A stretch of 64,000 nt of DNA, taken from positions 621,262 to 685,261 of the forward strand of contig VXAZ01000263.1 in NCBI GenBank assembly GCA_013399875.1. The letters run 5' to 3'. The stretch's first letter is position 1; every line of letters starts with the position of its first letter. The position numbers and the translations under genes were made by a program. Shown here piece after piece: positions 49,741 to 62,600 of the stretch. The notes below the pieces were generated by a model, which was not told where the DNA came from, did not search any database, and saw nothing but the letters and a program-made list of their open reading frames with translations. The DNA is from Gymnorhina tibicen. Lineage: Eukaryota > Chordata > Aves > Passeriformes > Artamidae.

Positions 49741-50704
49741 GGAAAAATAATAAGGGGGAGAACCGAAAAATCATATTAGGTGAGAAAGGGAGGAGGCTGG
49801 TGTGTGCTTCCCCTTATGTTTACTTTTGCCAAAATCCTGTGCAATTAATTTGCAGAGTTTTATCTTTTGTCATGAACACATTAATGTGATTGAAGATGAA
49901 TACAATAATAATGGTAATGGTCTTTTCCATTGCTCCCTATCCTGAAATAATTTAGTTACTTCCTCTGTTCGACATAGGAAGCCACAGAAGGAAAAGAAAT
50001 TTATCTTTAATCTTATCGTTAACAAGGGTTGACGTTGAATGGTCCACATGGGAGCAGCTGAGGTCAGGGACCCAAGGCATCTTTAGAGAGGCATCTGGCA
50101 GAGACACTGCCCACCAGTTCTTCACTCACGGTAAGTTACGTAGTACACAATTAGAGGCATTTCCTGGCACCCATTACTTGGACACTACAGACCTAAGTCT
50201 TGGAAAATTTTACCTCCAAGACAAAACACATCCAGGAATCTTCTGGTGATTTGTTGATGCATTTTATTTCCGATTTGGAAAATTAAAATATGACTTGGTA
50301 TGCAATCCTGCAAAGGACCTTTCCAGGCATAAACTGTAGGACAACAAAGACAAAAGAGTTTTGTAGCTGGATCTCACTATTTAACCAAGAATCCCAAGGA
50401 AGCAAGACCCACATGATTAAAAGAAGGGCTGTATATGTATATATATGCATGCCTGTGTACTCACAAACTTGTGTGCGTCTATTCCTTTTGTTCCTTCCCT
50501 TTACATCCTCCCTGTAATCTTTGAGACTTAATTTCTAACACATTTTGTGGAGGAATTAAGTTCATGAAGGTACTGATTCTGAAATCCTTAGAGATACTGA
50601 TCCCTAAAATGAAGCGAAAAAAGGGTTTAGATAATGAAAAAAATCTTATAGAATCTCTACTGAGGGAAAGGTGGTAGTGTGATGTCAGTGAATAAAAAGA
50701 AGTA
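49741..50704. other. Unique AT-rich spacer between two CR1 copies
   Basis: No frame longer than about 80 codons and no recognisable repeat, apart from a short TATATG-rich patch at about 50430-50455. It separates two CR1 fragments in the same orientation. Since each fragment has its own 3' end, these are two separate insertions and not one interrupted element. Confidence 0.6.
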
Positions 50705-51800
50705 CAGAACCACAAAATCATCAGGGTTTGAAGAGACCTTCAAGACCATCTAGTCCAACTGTCCACCCAGCCATTATCACCCCTAAACTATATCCCCAAA
50801 TGCCACATTCAGACACCTCTTGAACACTTTCAGAGACAGTGACTCTACCACCTCCCTGGGAAACTTATTTGAAGGCCTAACCACACTTCCAGTGAAAAAA
50901 TATTTTCTAATGTCTAATCTAAACCTCCCCTGGTGCAATTTAAAGCCATTTCCCCTTGTCCTTTTACTTAATACATGGCAAAAAATCCAACCCCCATCTT
51001 GCTATGCTCTCCTTTCAGGCAGTTGTAGAGAGTGATAAAGGTCCCCCCTGAGCCTCCTCTTCTCCAGGCTAAACAACCCCAGCTGTCTCAGCTGCTCCTC
51101 ATAGGACTTGTGCTCCAGACCCTTCACTAGCTCTGTTTCCCCTCTCTGGACATGCTCCAGCACCCCAATGTCCTTCTTGGAGTGGCCTGAAACTGAACAC
51201 AGTACTTGAGGTACAGCCTCCCTGGTGCTGAGTACAGCAGGATAATCACTTCTGTAGCCCTGCTGGCCACACTATTCTTGATACAGGCCAAGATGCCATT
51301 GGCCACCTGGGCACATGAAGGCACATATCCAGCTGGCTGTTAACCAGCACCCCAAAGTCCCTTTCTGCTAAAAAGCTCTCAAGCCACTCTTCCCCCAGCC
51401 TGTAGTGCTGCATGGCATTGCTGCAGCCCAGGTGCAGGACCTGGTACTTCCCCTGCTTGAACCTCGTGCAGACGCCCACAGCTTGTTGTTCCAGGGTGTC
51501 AAGATTGCTCTGCAATGCCTTCCTATCCTCAAGGAGATCAACACCTCCATCTAACCTGGTGTCATCTGTAAACTTACTGAGGATGCATTCTCCCCTCATC
51601 CAAATCTCACTAAAGATGTTAAACATTTCTGGTCCCAGTACCAGCCCTGGGGAATACCACTAGTGTCCAGTTGCCAACTGGATTTAGTTCCATTCAACAC
51701 CAGAGGCCTGTCTACCCAGACAGTTTTGCACCCAGCAAAGACTGCACTTGTCCAAGCCATGAGCAGCCAGTTTCCCCACCCAATCTACACAGGATATCCT
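50705..51800 (-). mobile_element. CR1 non-LTR retrotransposon, antisense, longest copy, with RT active-site relic
   Basis: This is the longest CR1 copy here, about 1.1 kb. The 3' end is at about 50705 (complement of the CR1 tail and TCTAGTCCAACTGTCCACCC). The minus strand then runs upstream through the C-terminal region ([19 protein letters not shown] at about 51300) into the reverse-transcriptase palm. LSKFTDDTRL is encoded by the complement of about 51554-51583, where FTDD occupies the position of the CR1 catalytic F-A-D-D motif. The Asp pair is kept and the preceding Ala is Thr. The frame is broken near 51320, so the RT region and the downstream part lie in different frames. The 5' truncation is near 51800, within the RT domain. 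The endonuclease and ORF1 are absent, and the element is dead. Confidence 0.95.
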
Positions 51801-53592
51801 TCTTGAGGCAAAAATTTGAAGAAAAACAAGCCCCTACTGTGTAGCTGCCTTTTTTTCCCTTCTAACTGCTTGTAGTCCTGATGAGCGGTCTCTAATTTTG
51901 GTGAAAGTGTACCCATTGATGTATAAAATTGACCTCAACAGCTCTAAGTACTTGAGCAGTGTGAATAACACAACCTAGGATGCAGGTTAGTAGACTGAAC
52001 AGTTCCCATGAACATGTAACCTCTTCAACAGCTGGCTAAAAACTGTCAGTTTACCTGTTACTGGTGCAGGAACAGTTTGGTCCACTGCTGCAGTGGATTT
52101 TGAAACAATAGTCTTGTCATGAGCCAAAAATGGCAGCAGAACATGAGCTGACTTTTTTAAAGTGTTTTTGAAACAGAAGCCCAGGCTTTGTTTGGATACA
52201 GAACTAATGTACCTAACCTCACAACTCTACTGGAACACCACTGGACCACATTCCCACAGAGGGATGGTAATAAACTGCACACCTCTGGCACCCCTGGCTA
52301 TGCTGCCCAGATGTATTCATCCTTTTTTCCCTGTGCAGAGCATGTGGAGCAGAAAAGTTGGCTCATGTGCTTGGTACCAATTCTCCCCTTCCCTCTGTAG
52401 GCTGTACTCTATAGCTAAACAAGCAGAGGAATTAAGTCAGCAACTAATGACTGTCAGCCTGGGAGAAAAGGGGAATTGGAAAGCAATTCACGCTTGAGGA
52501 CACAGACATAAATTACTCAAATTACTCCAGGTAAGCCACACACAGCATGTCAGCAGCTCCACAGGATCTCCCTTCATGCGTCTTCTACCCTGCCACAGCC
52601 TGTGGCAAAGGTTCATTTATCCCTTTGTCCCTGCAACTTTCTGAAGCACAAATACCTTCAAGGACTGTCTCCCTGGAACGATGCCACTTAAGTAACATCT
52701 GTAGCCCTGGAAGAAATCTTACCATGTGTATTTCCTTTTCTCCTTAAAGCTGGATCTATTATGGGCTTTTATACAGTACCTACTTTCCTTGTACTCACAT
52801 AATATGGGCTTTTACTGTCAGGAACTGATGCATTAGCAGGGAATAAGAGTAATTTCAGCTCTATATGTTTCTCTATTTACATCCATTTCTTTAGAGAGAA
52901 TACAACATTCCCATTTGAAAGCAAAAAGATAAAGGGTTTTCAGGGAATGAGTGTTTCAAGTATTTAATTTCACCATTCCTACAGAAGCCTCCCACGATTC
53001 TAAGGACATATGTGCAATACCCTGACTAACCTGTTTCAAATGTTTCTTTATTGAGCTGATACAGCATGATCAGGAAAACAAGGGCTTCTGGTCCATTCTA
53101 CAGTCAGATAAACAAAGACAAAGAAAGCAGAAGGTAGAACTTTGAGTTCAAGTTTAGACTTCAATGCTTGCAAACAACAGTGAAATGTGCTTTTCTGAAA
53201 TAATGCACAGTACTAAAAAGTGATGCTTAATTACAGATGTGTTGTCCAAGTCCCACATATTTGTGATCATTGTATATTATGTTCAAATTAAACAATACAG
53301 CTTCAGGAGAATCAGCTGTTGAATACTTTTTGTGCTTAAAGAATACTTACAGAGGAAGAAGCCTTGAAAGTTTTGCTCTTTTCATATCAGAGCCACCCTA
53401 AACTCAGTGTTTAACACATATTTTATAGTTTTAAACTACTGCTTTACATTTGTCATGTAAAACCAAGTATTCCACTTTATGCTGCTGCAGTTGAACTAAG
53501 AATCTAGAAAACACATTTAAGCAGCTAATATGCAGTTACACTGGAAGTCACTGGGAGTTGGCCAAACTTCTTCCAGTTTTTCTTTCCTTTTA
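51801..53592. other. Unique sequence, no gene recognised
   Basis: The longest frame is about 111 codons at 52162-52497 (+), without a recognisable domain. The rest is AT-rich. No RNA gene or repeat family is visible. Confidence 0.6.
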
Positions 53593-53732
53593 TTTGTTGG
53601 TTTTTGTGGTGTTGTTGTTAGTGTGCTTGTGGGTTTTGTTTTTGTTTGTTTGTTTGTTTTGTGGTTTTTGTTTGGGTTTTTGTGTGTGGGTTTTTTGTTT
53701 TTGTTTTGGTTTTTTTTTGGTTGGTTTTTGGG
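53593..53732 (+). repeat. GT-rich low-complexity tract
   Basis: About 140 bases consist almost only of G and T on the + strand: TTTG repeats (for example four TTTG units near 53642-53658), TTTTTG and GTGTGTGGG phrases. It is a degenerate (GTTT)n array with occasional GGG runs. These runs are too far apart for a convincing G-quadruplex. The hydrophobic Phe/Val/Cys frames on + and the Lys/Gln/Thr frames on - are artefacts of the repeat. Confidence 0.9.
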
Positions 53733-56700
53733 CTTTTGAATAGGAAAAATGCAAGAGGTTTTTGAGTTTGTTTTTTATTTTTAGGAGCTTGGACAAGGTA
53801 TTTTTTACACAGAGAATATGTTTTCATCAAACTTTATTCTCTGTCCTCTTAGAAACCCGGTCTTATTTGCAAGCGACAGAAACAGTTCCCCAGCTCAGGG
53901 ACTGTACATAGTGAGGCAGTCTCTGGCATGATGGAGTCCTGATGTCAGCTGGATGACACTTTAATAGAAACAGTAACAAACAGCATAGTGAAATCTCAGC
54001 CCGATTCTAAGTCTCTATTGCCTTTTTCTTCTCATTCCATTCATTTTATCCAGACTATGTAACTGACTTTGGTCTTAAATGATGAAGGCCTTTTGGAGGA
54101 TTTTCACTAAGCTTTCCCTTGCTGCTGGATTAACAGGACACTCAGATGCATTTTTTTTTTCTTGTAAAACTAAGTATCCTGTCACTTTTAATTCAAGCTG
54201 ACCTACTGCAATAGCATTAGTTCAAAAACAGTTTGGTGTGAGTGAACACTTTACATCGTCCTTGACAGACACTTCATTGTTTAAGTACAATGCAACATTC
54301 ACCACTACAGAAACAAACAAATCACAATCTTTAGGCAGCAAGGCTACGTCGTGTAACAGAAGGAACTTTCAGAAGAGCAGGAGGGTTTCGTGATCTGGAA
54401 GTGACACTGTAGAAAGGGCATTAGCAGAGTGAGGAAAGTTTAATGGAAAATATGGCAGCTCAGGATTAAAGGGCAGGCAAAGGTGAAACTACTTTAATGC
54501 AAGTTACTGCTTTCTGTTCAGCAGATTTTGAGTAGGCAAGCCTGAACTCTTTGCAAATACCTGTTGTTCCTTGTGCAGAAAAATATATTAACTTTATTTT
54601 TCAATAATTTTTGCCCACACACAAATACATAGCTTTTTTCTTTATTCCTGGAATAAAGAATATAACTCCTCAGCAATTGCCTCTGGACTTCTGCTTTTTT
54701 TCATCTGCATCTGAGGTTGTTGCCAATGCTGTTTTTACTCTGAGAAAATTGCAATGGTTCCAAAGTGTGTGATGCCCCCACAGAAGACATTAAGTAACTA
54801 ATTAATAATTAAGATTAAAGGAATATAAGCTAACCAGGAAAGGAAATTTATGAGTAGAGCTTTAGCTAAATGGAAAATCTTAAAGCAGAAATCCCCCTGT
54901 GCTTCACTGTACGTTTTGTGTAGTCATTCGTGAATCCTCACTTCCACTCCTCTGCTGACTAGTTCCTCTCTATTGAACGTCAATGCCTTTCTTCCTGTGG
55001 TGCTACAGAAGCATGCTTTCCTACCTCCAGCTCTATCCCTCTGTGCATATCTCTCAAGTTTCCTTCCAAAAGAAACCCTTCTCTTCATAATGTGAAGTTA
55101 GATAGGAGTGCTGGATGTGTTTCATCCTCTACAGACTATTCTTATCCTTTCTGCTTGCCAGAAAAAAGTTTCATCGGGGAATATTTGACTCTATACTACT
55201 CAACTGCCAGCTGTTACTGCAGCTCTTTAGTGGGCCCAGTGACTGAACCCATTTTTCACTCCCAGCACAGTTTCCCAGGCCGAGCCACCCAAGGAGAGGT
55301 GTGAGGCTGTGCCTGTGACTGCCTGCTGTTCCCTTCTCCCACGGGGAGGGAGAAGACTCCAGTCGCCAGGGATGTCAATCAAGTGTTAAATTCGCAATAG
55401 CAAAGCATTCTTTTAAGCCAGACATCTATTTAATAACGCTTACTCCTAGCTCAAAATTGTAGACAAACCTGCCTGTAATCAGATAACACGAAGAAGACGG
55501 TGACAGATGGCTGGTGACGTGTGTACCTGCCCCCTTCCCCCATCCGTGGCCAATTCCCTGTGGTCTGCAAGTGCCTGTGCGAGGCAGCCTCCGCACACTT
55601 CACACTCCCAGGCGGGCTGTGCATGTGTCAGCAGTGAGTGCAACCTGCTGGATGAAGCACAAAAGCCATTATCAGGAGTTTGGGTGCTGTTCCTGGCCAC
55701 ATGGATCACTCACAGGTGTTGAACAACTTGACAGGTGGCAGTTGCATAACTTTGGGGACAATTTTTGGTAACGCTACTGAAAATCTATATTTTAACTTCT
55801 TTTCTGGGTTGCTGAATAAAGAAGGTTCTGCAACGGAATTACTTTTGACAGCATTGCCATAACTATACTAAAATTACTGAAATAAATAAAAATCTGCAAA
55901 TCTTTCCTCACTTTCAAAAACCAGAAAACATACTGATGTGTACCTGGTGTTCTCAAGGAACCATAACTCTTGCTGGTACACAAGAATAAAGCCTGATGCT
56001 TACAAGCTGTGTCTGTCAGGCAGTCCATCTGATTTATTCAAGCACTGCATCTGAGATGGTCAGGTTGTTAATTGACAATAAATAGAAATGCACTATTTAA
56101 AACACCTTTGATTAATGCAAGCCCCGATAAATCTGAGTTGGCAGATTTATTAACACCCAATATTATACTGTGACCATAGAATGATTAGCCAGGACCCTAG
56201 ACAGGCTGAAGATATATGATCTTATATGGCAGCCTGTTTCTGCATCTAATCAATAGATGATTTTAGGTATATGTGTGTTTGTTAAGTGCTTGAGTAAATT
56301 TTTGGACTGATAGCCCTGAAATATGAAACTTTATCTTCAGAACTGGGCACAGACTTAGTTTTTTTTTATAATGCTGTACTGCACCTTAAACAAGGCTTGT
56401 GGGTTTATTGCTAAGAGCAGGACAGGAGAGTGACTTGGTGCTTATTCACCAAGGAGACAGCTCCAAAGTCTGCTGAGATATTTCTTTGCGATCTAGAAGG
56501 TATGACAATATCTGGGACATGTTTCACATATTTGGTGTGTTTATGCTGAGTACAGAATTTGTCATTTTTAAAAAATCAGATACAAACTTCCCAAGCTGCA
56601 CACCTGTACTTGCTTTATATTGTAATTCATCCAGAAGAATTAGGTATCCCTATTAGGATATTTTAGTGAAAACTCTATGGAGAGAAAGCACAAAGCAAGT

Positions 56701-58419
56701 TCTCCAAAGATAAAGAAGAGAGAACTTGAGAAACTTCTTCTCCCTACACCCCTGCCTTGTTCCCTTGCATAGGGAATCATTGTACAGCTTGCTTCAAATT
56801 GAGATAAGCTTTGCAATTCTGGCCAATAGCCTGACCCAGAAAAGTGTAAATTAGCTGATAAACTATTCAGAGTATACTGAGGAAAGGGAAATTTGGCTGT
56901 CTGCAGAAATGGAGAGCAAAGGAGACGCAAGACTAAAAAGAAGCTGACAAAAGAGACTTGAAATTTCCAGTGAGCATCTAAATTTTGTGAGCCATCCTCA
57001 AACCTAAGAAGCATGTGTTACACAGCCATAAGTGACAGGACTGCTGCTGAGTTCTTGACAGAGCTGTAATAGAAAGTGAAACATACCAGGGACAGAGGGC
57101 ATAATGGTTATTTTCTTTTATTATTTCCTGCTTTCTTAAATTCTTATTAGGAAATTAATAAACGCGTATGGTTTGCAGAACAAATTCAGGCACTAAGAAC
57201 TTCATAGAGTACTTTTTTTTATTACTAATGGTAATTATGCCTACAGGTGAAGTAACAGCTGAGTGACTCAAGGTACCCTGCTGTTTAATTAAATCAAAGG
57301 AGTTGTTAATCCTTAACAAGACCTATAGACAAAGGACAAAGATCATTTCCCCTATGACGGGGTGATGAAGAATACAAAAACTTTATTTCCTAACACCAAA
57401 TATATACTAAAAGCTTATGAGGAGAGAAAGAGGAAAGGAGAGAGAATCAATAAGGACATTTGAAGGCATGTTGATCTTTTTTTCCTGAAATTTTGTGGCA
57501 TGTTCTTAAATCACTGCCATAATCTAGAGGGCTCATAGATGCTAAAAAGTAGTCAAGACACTTGCACACAGTAGAACACATAATGCACATCAGGATGAGA
57601 GAAAACTCCATCTACCAACACTAAATCCTAGGAAGATGGGCTGAGATTTTTTTACTTCTGCTGTTCCAAAGCATGAAGCTTGCAGAATAAACTCTTGCAG
57701 AACTTGGGAAACAGAAGCAGCAGGAAAGACTCTCTCCTCTTTGCTGTATTCTGTCTTTGCTGGACGTCCAAAATACTGAAAATTTAAGACTAGGCAATAA
57801 TTTAAGAGGTTAGACCAAATGTGGAATTTAATAACGGTCTGGTAGATGTCAAGCCCCTCTTGAGCACTGATAGTCCTGAAGATAATAGTATGGAAACCCT
57901 GGTTTATTGATAAGGCAACTCAGTGTTACAACTGGATTCTTCAATTCATAAAAATATTAAGCATTAATGCACCAGCTCCACTGTCAGAACAAGAGCTGCA
58001 GTCCCTCCTGCCCATAACATTCTCTTCACTGTTTGATTTCTACAGCTCTCAACTTAAGGTTAACAAAGAAAATAAAAAGAATTAGAGAAATAAAACCAGT
58101 CTCTAGCTTGTCTTTTACAGTGAGCAAATCTCAGTATCCTCACACATCCCAGAAATCTCCTAAGATGACTCACACCTCTCTTGGCTATAGGGGAGCCTGG
58201 GGTACTCCTCACTTTCTGGCAGCATGGGCCATCTCCCAGTTGGCATAACTCCTAACACTGGCTGTTTAATCATGGGTGAGAGTTTACACTGGCTATGTGT
58301 AGCCTGCAAAATAAACCATCTGCCTCGGTGTTTGCCCAACAGCTGAGGTGCCACATGGCTCTCTTTCCCTCACCAGCGAAACCTGAGCTCACCAGGGCTC
58401 CTTCCCCAGCTCCATCCAT
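53733..58419. other. Unique AT-rich sequence, no gene recognised
   Basis: Mostly frame-poor. A GC-richer patch at 55500-55730 is open in three frames (up to 85 codons), and a minus frame at 56640-57014 has about 124 codons. Neither shows a domain I recognise. A cluster of homeodomain-type TAAT/ATTA words lies at 54797-54813. No transposon or RNA gene was recognised. Confidence 0.55.
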
Positions 58420-58500
58420 GTCCTTGGGCAAGGCATGACACAAAGGGAAAGGCTATGATGTGCCTACGGTCACACAGCAGGTGAGTGGCAAGCACAAGAG
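58420..58500 (+). mobile_element. Possible MIR/L2-type SINE relic
   Basis: The + strand reads GGCATGACACAAAGGG, then TGTGCCTACGGTCACACAGC and AGGTGAGTGGCAAG. This aligns with the MIR/L2 phrase 'gaggcacagagaggttaagtaacttgcccaaggtcacacagctagtaagtggcagag'. The 11-base GGTCACACAGC (58468-58478) is the best-kept part. No clear head or tail is visible, and the copy is too diverged for a firm family name. Confidence 0.4.
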
Positions 58501-59431
58501 ATCCCAAGGGATCCTTCTTTCAGAGCCCCATCCAACCCAGAAAGTCAAAGAATTAACACGTGTGGCAAACTTTCACTTAGAGAGCCTATCTGTAGGAATT
58601 TCTGTTGTAATAAAAGCTAATTAAGGTCAAACATACCACACTCTATGTAGGAAGACTTGTTAAGTCATTCAGTCTCTGGAGGAGAAGGATTGGTTTCCAC
58701 AGGCCTCTTGCCAGTATTTTGCTCAAATTACTTTCACAAGTCACAAGCAGTAGGGGTTTTTAGTTGTTCTTTTGCAAGATATTTCAGTTGTCCTTTTGAA
58801 AACTCTAACCTGACTTTTGGCTTAAATATATCTCCACTTAAGTTTACATCCCCATGCCTCTTAATCATTCTTGGATACATCAAGCTACACTTCTTTGATT
58901 CCTGGGTGTTTCTACACCTCAAATATTTTTAGTCTGTTATAACATCGTTTCTCCTTAGTCATTACCTAGCAATACATTGGATTATTAAATCATGACAATA
59001 TTTTGTCTGAGTTCTTTCATGCTACTCCCAGGATTTGCTGTTTCCTTCTCAACTCCCTCCAGTTTTTCCTCTCAAAAGACCCAAATGGACTCAGCAGGCA
59101 AACACACTCAATGCACAATATACTACTGATTTATCACATTTTCCTTTCTATGCCCCTCCTATTTTAACATCCTTCTGAAAATCAGATCCTTTTTTGGCAT
59201 TTCAGTGAAACACCAGTTGTGTTTGCCATCCAGTCCAATCCTTTTCACACAAAATGTTGTTGAGCTCCCAAGAGACATAAAGGAAAGCGCCCCTGCATTT
59301 TTATGCCCAGTGATAAAACTGAGCTCTTCTGAAAAATCCATGCCACCACAGCAGTATTTGAAACAAACTGAGACTGCCACCTTCACTTTGAGAACAAAGG
59401 TGGGAGATGATCTTTAAGTATCCTAGTTACC
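58501..59431. other. Unique sequence, no gene recognised
   Basis: AT-rich with short frames only (up to about 91 codons at 58657-58932). Nothing recognisable. Confidence 0.6.
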
Positions 59432-59656
59432 ATGAGCAACCCACGGGTAAAGCCTGGAGCACAAAGGAAGCTTGGATGTACCCCTCTTTCAACGCTGGGT
59501 GAGAATAAAACTGAACGTGATGGCCAGGATGGGCCAGGAGCTTTGGGAGCATCGTCCCTTCTCCCTTCCCACGCAGTGAGAGCTCCCCCACCTGGGCCTC
59601 CTCCCGCCCGCCGCCCTGGGGTGGAGGGCTGCTCCCAGCTCTTCCCAGAGAGGTAA
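59432..59656 (+). other. ATG-initiated GC-rich frame ending at a donor-like site, coding unproven
   Basis: The frame starts at a true ATG in a favourable context (ACC before it, A at -3) and runs 74 codons to TAA at 59654-59656. The stop lies inside a splice-donor-like CCAGAGAG|GTAAAC, so a spliced product would leave the frame at 59652 before the stop. The last third is Pro/Arg/Gly-rich (APPPGPPPARRPG), from a GC-rich stretch with several CpGs. The shape resembles a first coding exon. However, the opposite strand is open over the same interval (59489-59806), no domain is recognisable, and no TATA or Inr motif stands out. Confidence 0.18.
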
Positions 59657-62600
59657 ACGGGGGAATTTCAACTGGGCCATGTCATTCCTTCCTGGCACAA
59701 AGTAAAACTTTGATGCCACAGAGGCTAAATGCGCTGGAAAAAATGGTGTGTGCTGCATTTCTGCAGAGAGAAAATGTATATTTTGGGAAAAGTGTTCAGC
59801 CAGCATTTATAAGCAAGCTGTTTAACATAAGGTGGGGGTTCCCTACTTCACCTTCTAACTTCTGCTAGATGAGTGACACTTGGAAAAGACTAAATGAGGA
59901 GAAAATAACTTTCATGGCACACTCCCCACTTATACCTTGCTTGTGGAGACAGGCCAAATGTCCCAAGCAAGCCTTCAACCATGGCAGCAAGAGGCAGAAG
60001 TCACAGGATCACTGTCTGGAGACATGTCAGGGGGACAAGTGACGGGCACCCACATATTGCCACCAGCCTCGGGCCCCAGGGACAGCCTGAGAGGAACCCT
60101 TCCTCAGCCCTGGCCTGAGACAGGACAACAGTCCCATGAAACTCTCAAGAGTGTCACCACGTAAATGAAGGGCACAGGTTTTACTCTCTCGACCACCTTC
60201 AGGACAGGTCTGCCTGGGTGAGGTGCCTGCTGCTGCAGCAGCTGCATTTCAACAGCGTCCAAAGCAAAGCTTTTGCTAAGTGCTTGCTGTGCCTCGAGTC
60301 TGCCTGTCCTTTATCGTGGTCCTTTCGAAACGCTGGTATTTTCCAAAGGAAAAGAAAACATCCTGTGCTATCTGGAATTTTCCATGGTTACACTTTGCTC
60401 GGAGGTGACTTGTCCCTCCAAGGAAACTTTCAGCATTATGTAATATTTTTTTTATCCTGTTGTTTGTATCTACAGAGGCAGGCAGATAAATGAAGAGAAA
60501 AATAAATGAAAGAATAGCCTGAGATTTTTATCAGTGCAAGGATGACTCAATGATCAAGACAAGTGCTCTGGAAAGTTTTAGACTTTTGTTAATTGAAGAT
60601 TTCTGAAATTCCAGAATAACCAGGGGGTCATCCTTCAATCTTTCTCACAGACAAAAATGTAATTTAAGAGAGGGGTGTGACTGGAAATACCTAAAGGAAT
60701 GCCATGTTTAATTTTGAGATCCTGTTAAACTGTGCTTTCATAATGAGCTAAACATTCAAGTAACCATTTGAGGATGTTTTTTGTCAACATTTAGAAAAGT
60801 GCACAAATATTATTAGTTTAAAAAATTTGAATCCCACTGTTAATGTTTAAATATACTATTTACCTGTAACCACTTATTTGGATTGCCACTTTTCTGAACT
60901 TTTGAGACCCTAAGGAGCATGCTACTTTTTTTGAAAGTGGGTTGATTCATTCTAGGAGCAGCTCTAAATCCACTTTCCTCAGTGTTCTGTAATATAAATA
61001 TTGGGCATGTAGTATATTTTGTTGCTATTGTAAAATTCTTGCACACACAAGCTGTGATAGTATAACTTCTAAACAATATGATTACTCACAGGGAACCTAT
61101 ATGCACACACAGGTTGAAGAAGAGCTGGGGGCCTGGTTCATCAAGATGAACAAGACCATCCTGTCATAAATGTATTTTTATTGTGAGGTGATTTCTGTGT
61201 GAACAATTTAATTACTTGCTTGAGCAATAAAATTCCCACAACAGTAAAACCTGTCCAACTTACCCATTTCTCACTTGATTAACCTGATGAAACTCAAGAC
61301 ACCTGTTTCAAACTAACCTATTTTTATAGAGTGATTATCAGAGAACTTGGCACTTTGCCACCATCTTGGCATCAAGATATAAGACAATCCCCTCCCAAAA
61401 TACCTTTCATTCTGTGTGACAGATACATTTGCCTGGAGCTATTATCAGGAAGAATGCACAACACTTTGTCGAAAGACAGAATAATTTTTTTTTTAAAGAG
61501 GGATATGATCTCATGGGGGCGAAAAGAGAACAAAAGTATACTGATCATCTGTATCCAGGGTCTAAGAAGCTAAATGTTTTTGTTATTGATCTACTTGGGT
61601 TAGGAATTCAGGAGGTACATATAAGCTTTTGCATGTCTGTGCTATGCAGAACTGTACTGTGTTTCTTCTGGTACACAGATGAAAAACTAAGTTCAAGGGT
61701 CTACCCTAAATTAATCTTTTATTTTTAATGTTGCATATGCCCATGAGTTGTAATACTCTAGGTGCCAAAGGTCTGCAAGCATCTTCCAAAGCATTGCATT
61801 ACACCCTAATGAGGAAAAAGTTGCTCAAAACCAGGAAAGAGCTGTTGTTTCATCTTTGTTTCTTGAAAAATAGTACAAGGCTTGTGGCATGGGATTTAGA
61901 GCATCAACCCATCTGCTCTGGTGGTTCAATTCACTCACCTATTGAGACCAAATTCTTAGTTAAGGGAATTTCAAATAAAATTAACCTCCTGCTTCTCTGG
62001 TATGCCATCTGGGGATCACTTTTCTCCTCTGCAGTGTGGGAGAACTCATTATGCGAGTTATCCTTCAGGGCTTGCTCTGTGCTACCTATGAAGTAGTGCT
62101 GGAGTGGTAGGGAGACTTTTGCACAAGCTTTTCAGTGGTGCTGCCCCAGCAGCAGATTGGCTGCAAGTAGGAGGCTTTCTGAATTACAAACGAGTAGCAG
62201 TTCATGCCATTAAATTAAGAATTCAAAGTAAAATCTTTAATGAAAAAAAATCCTTATTTATACTCCAGCTGCTGATTATCTCCAAGCTTGGTAGCAGCAG
62301 GTACTATTTACCAGAAATCCTGAAGAATTCATGTGAAAAGAGAACATAACAAGACAACCAGGCCCGAAATGAGACAGTCTGCACTTCACTCCTCCACAGG
62401 CGGATATCCTGACGCAACCTGTTGATTCCCTACTTCTGGTATGCAGAGGTTGCATCTGACTGTTCTCAAAGCAAATTCAGCTTTCATGACAGACTAGTGA
62501 AGGGTGGGGAGATTAAATTCCTCTGTTTATCCATGCAGAGGTGCACCATGGACAACCCCACACACAGTTATGTACATCATCCCTCACTGAAGGAAGTGTC

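Noticed and set aside
53530..53830. Very hydrophobic + frames (Phe/Val/Cys-rich) resembling membrane proteins, and Lys/Thr/Gln-rich minus frames
   Set aside because: They arise from the GT-rich low-complexity tract. The hydrophobicity is a property of TTT, GTT and TTG codons.
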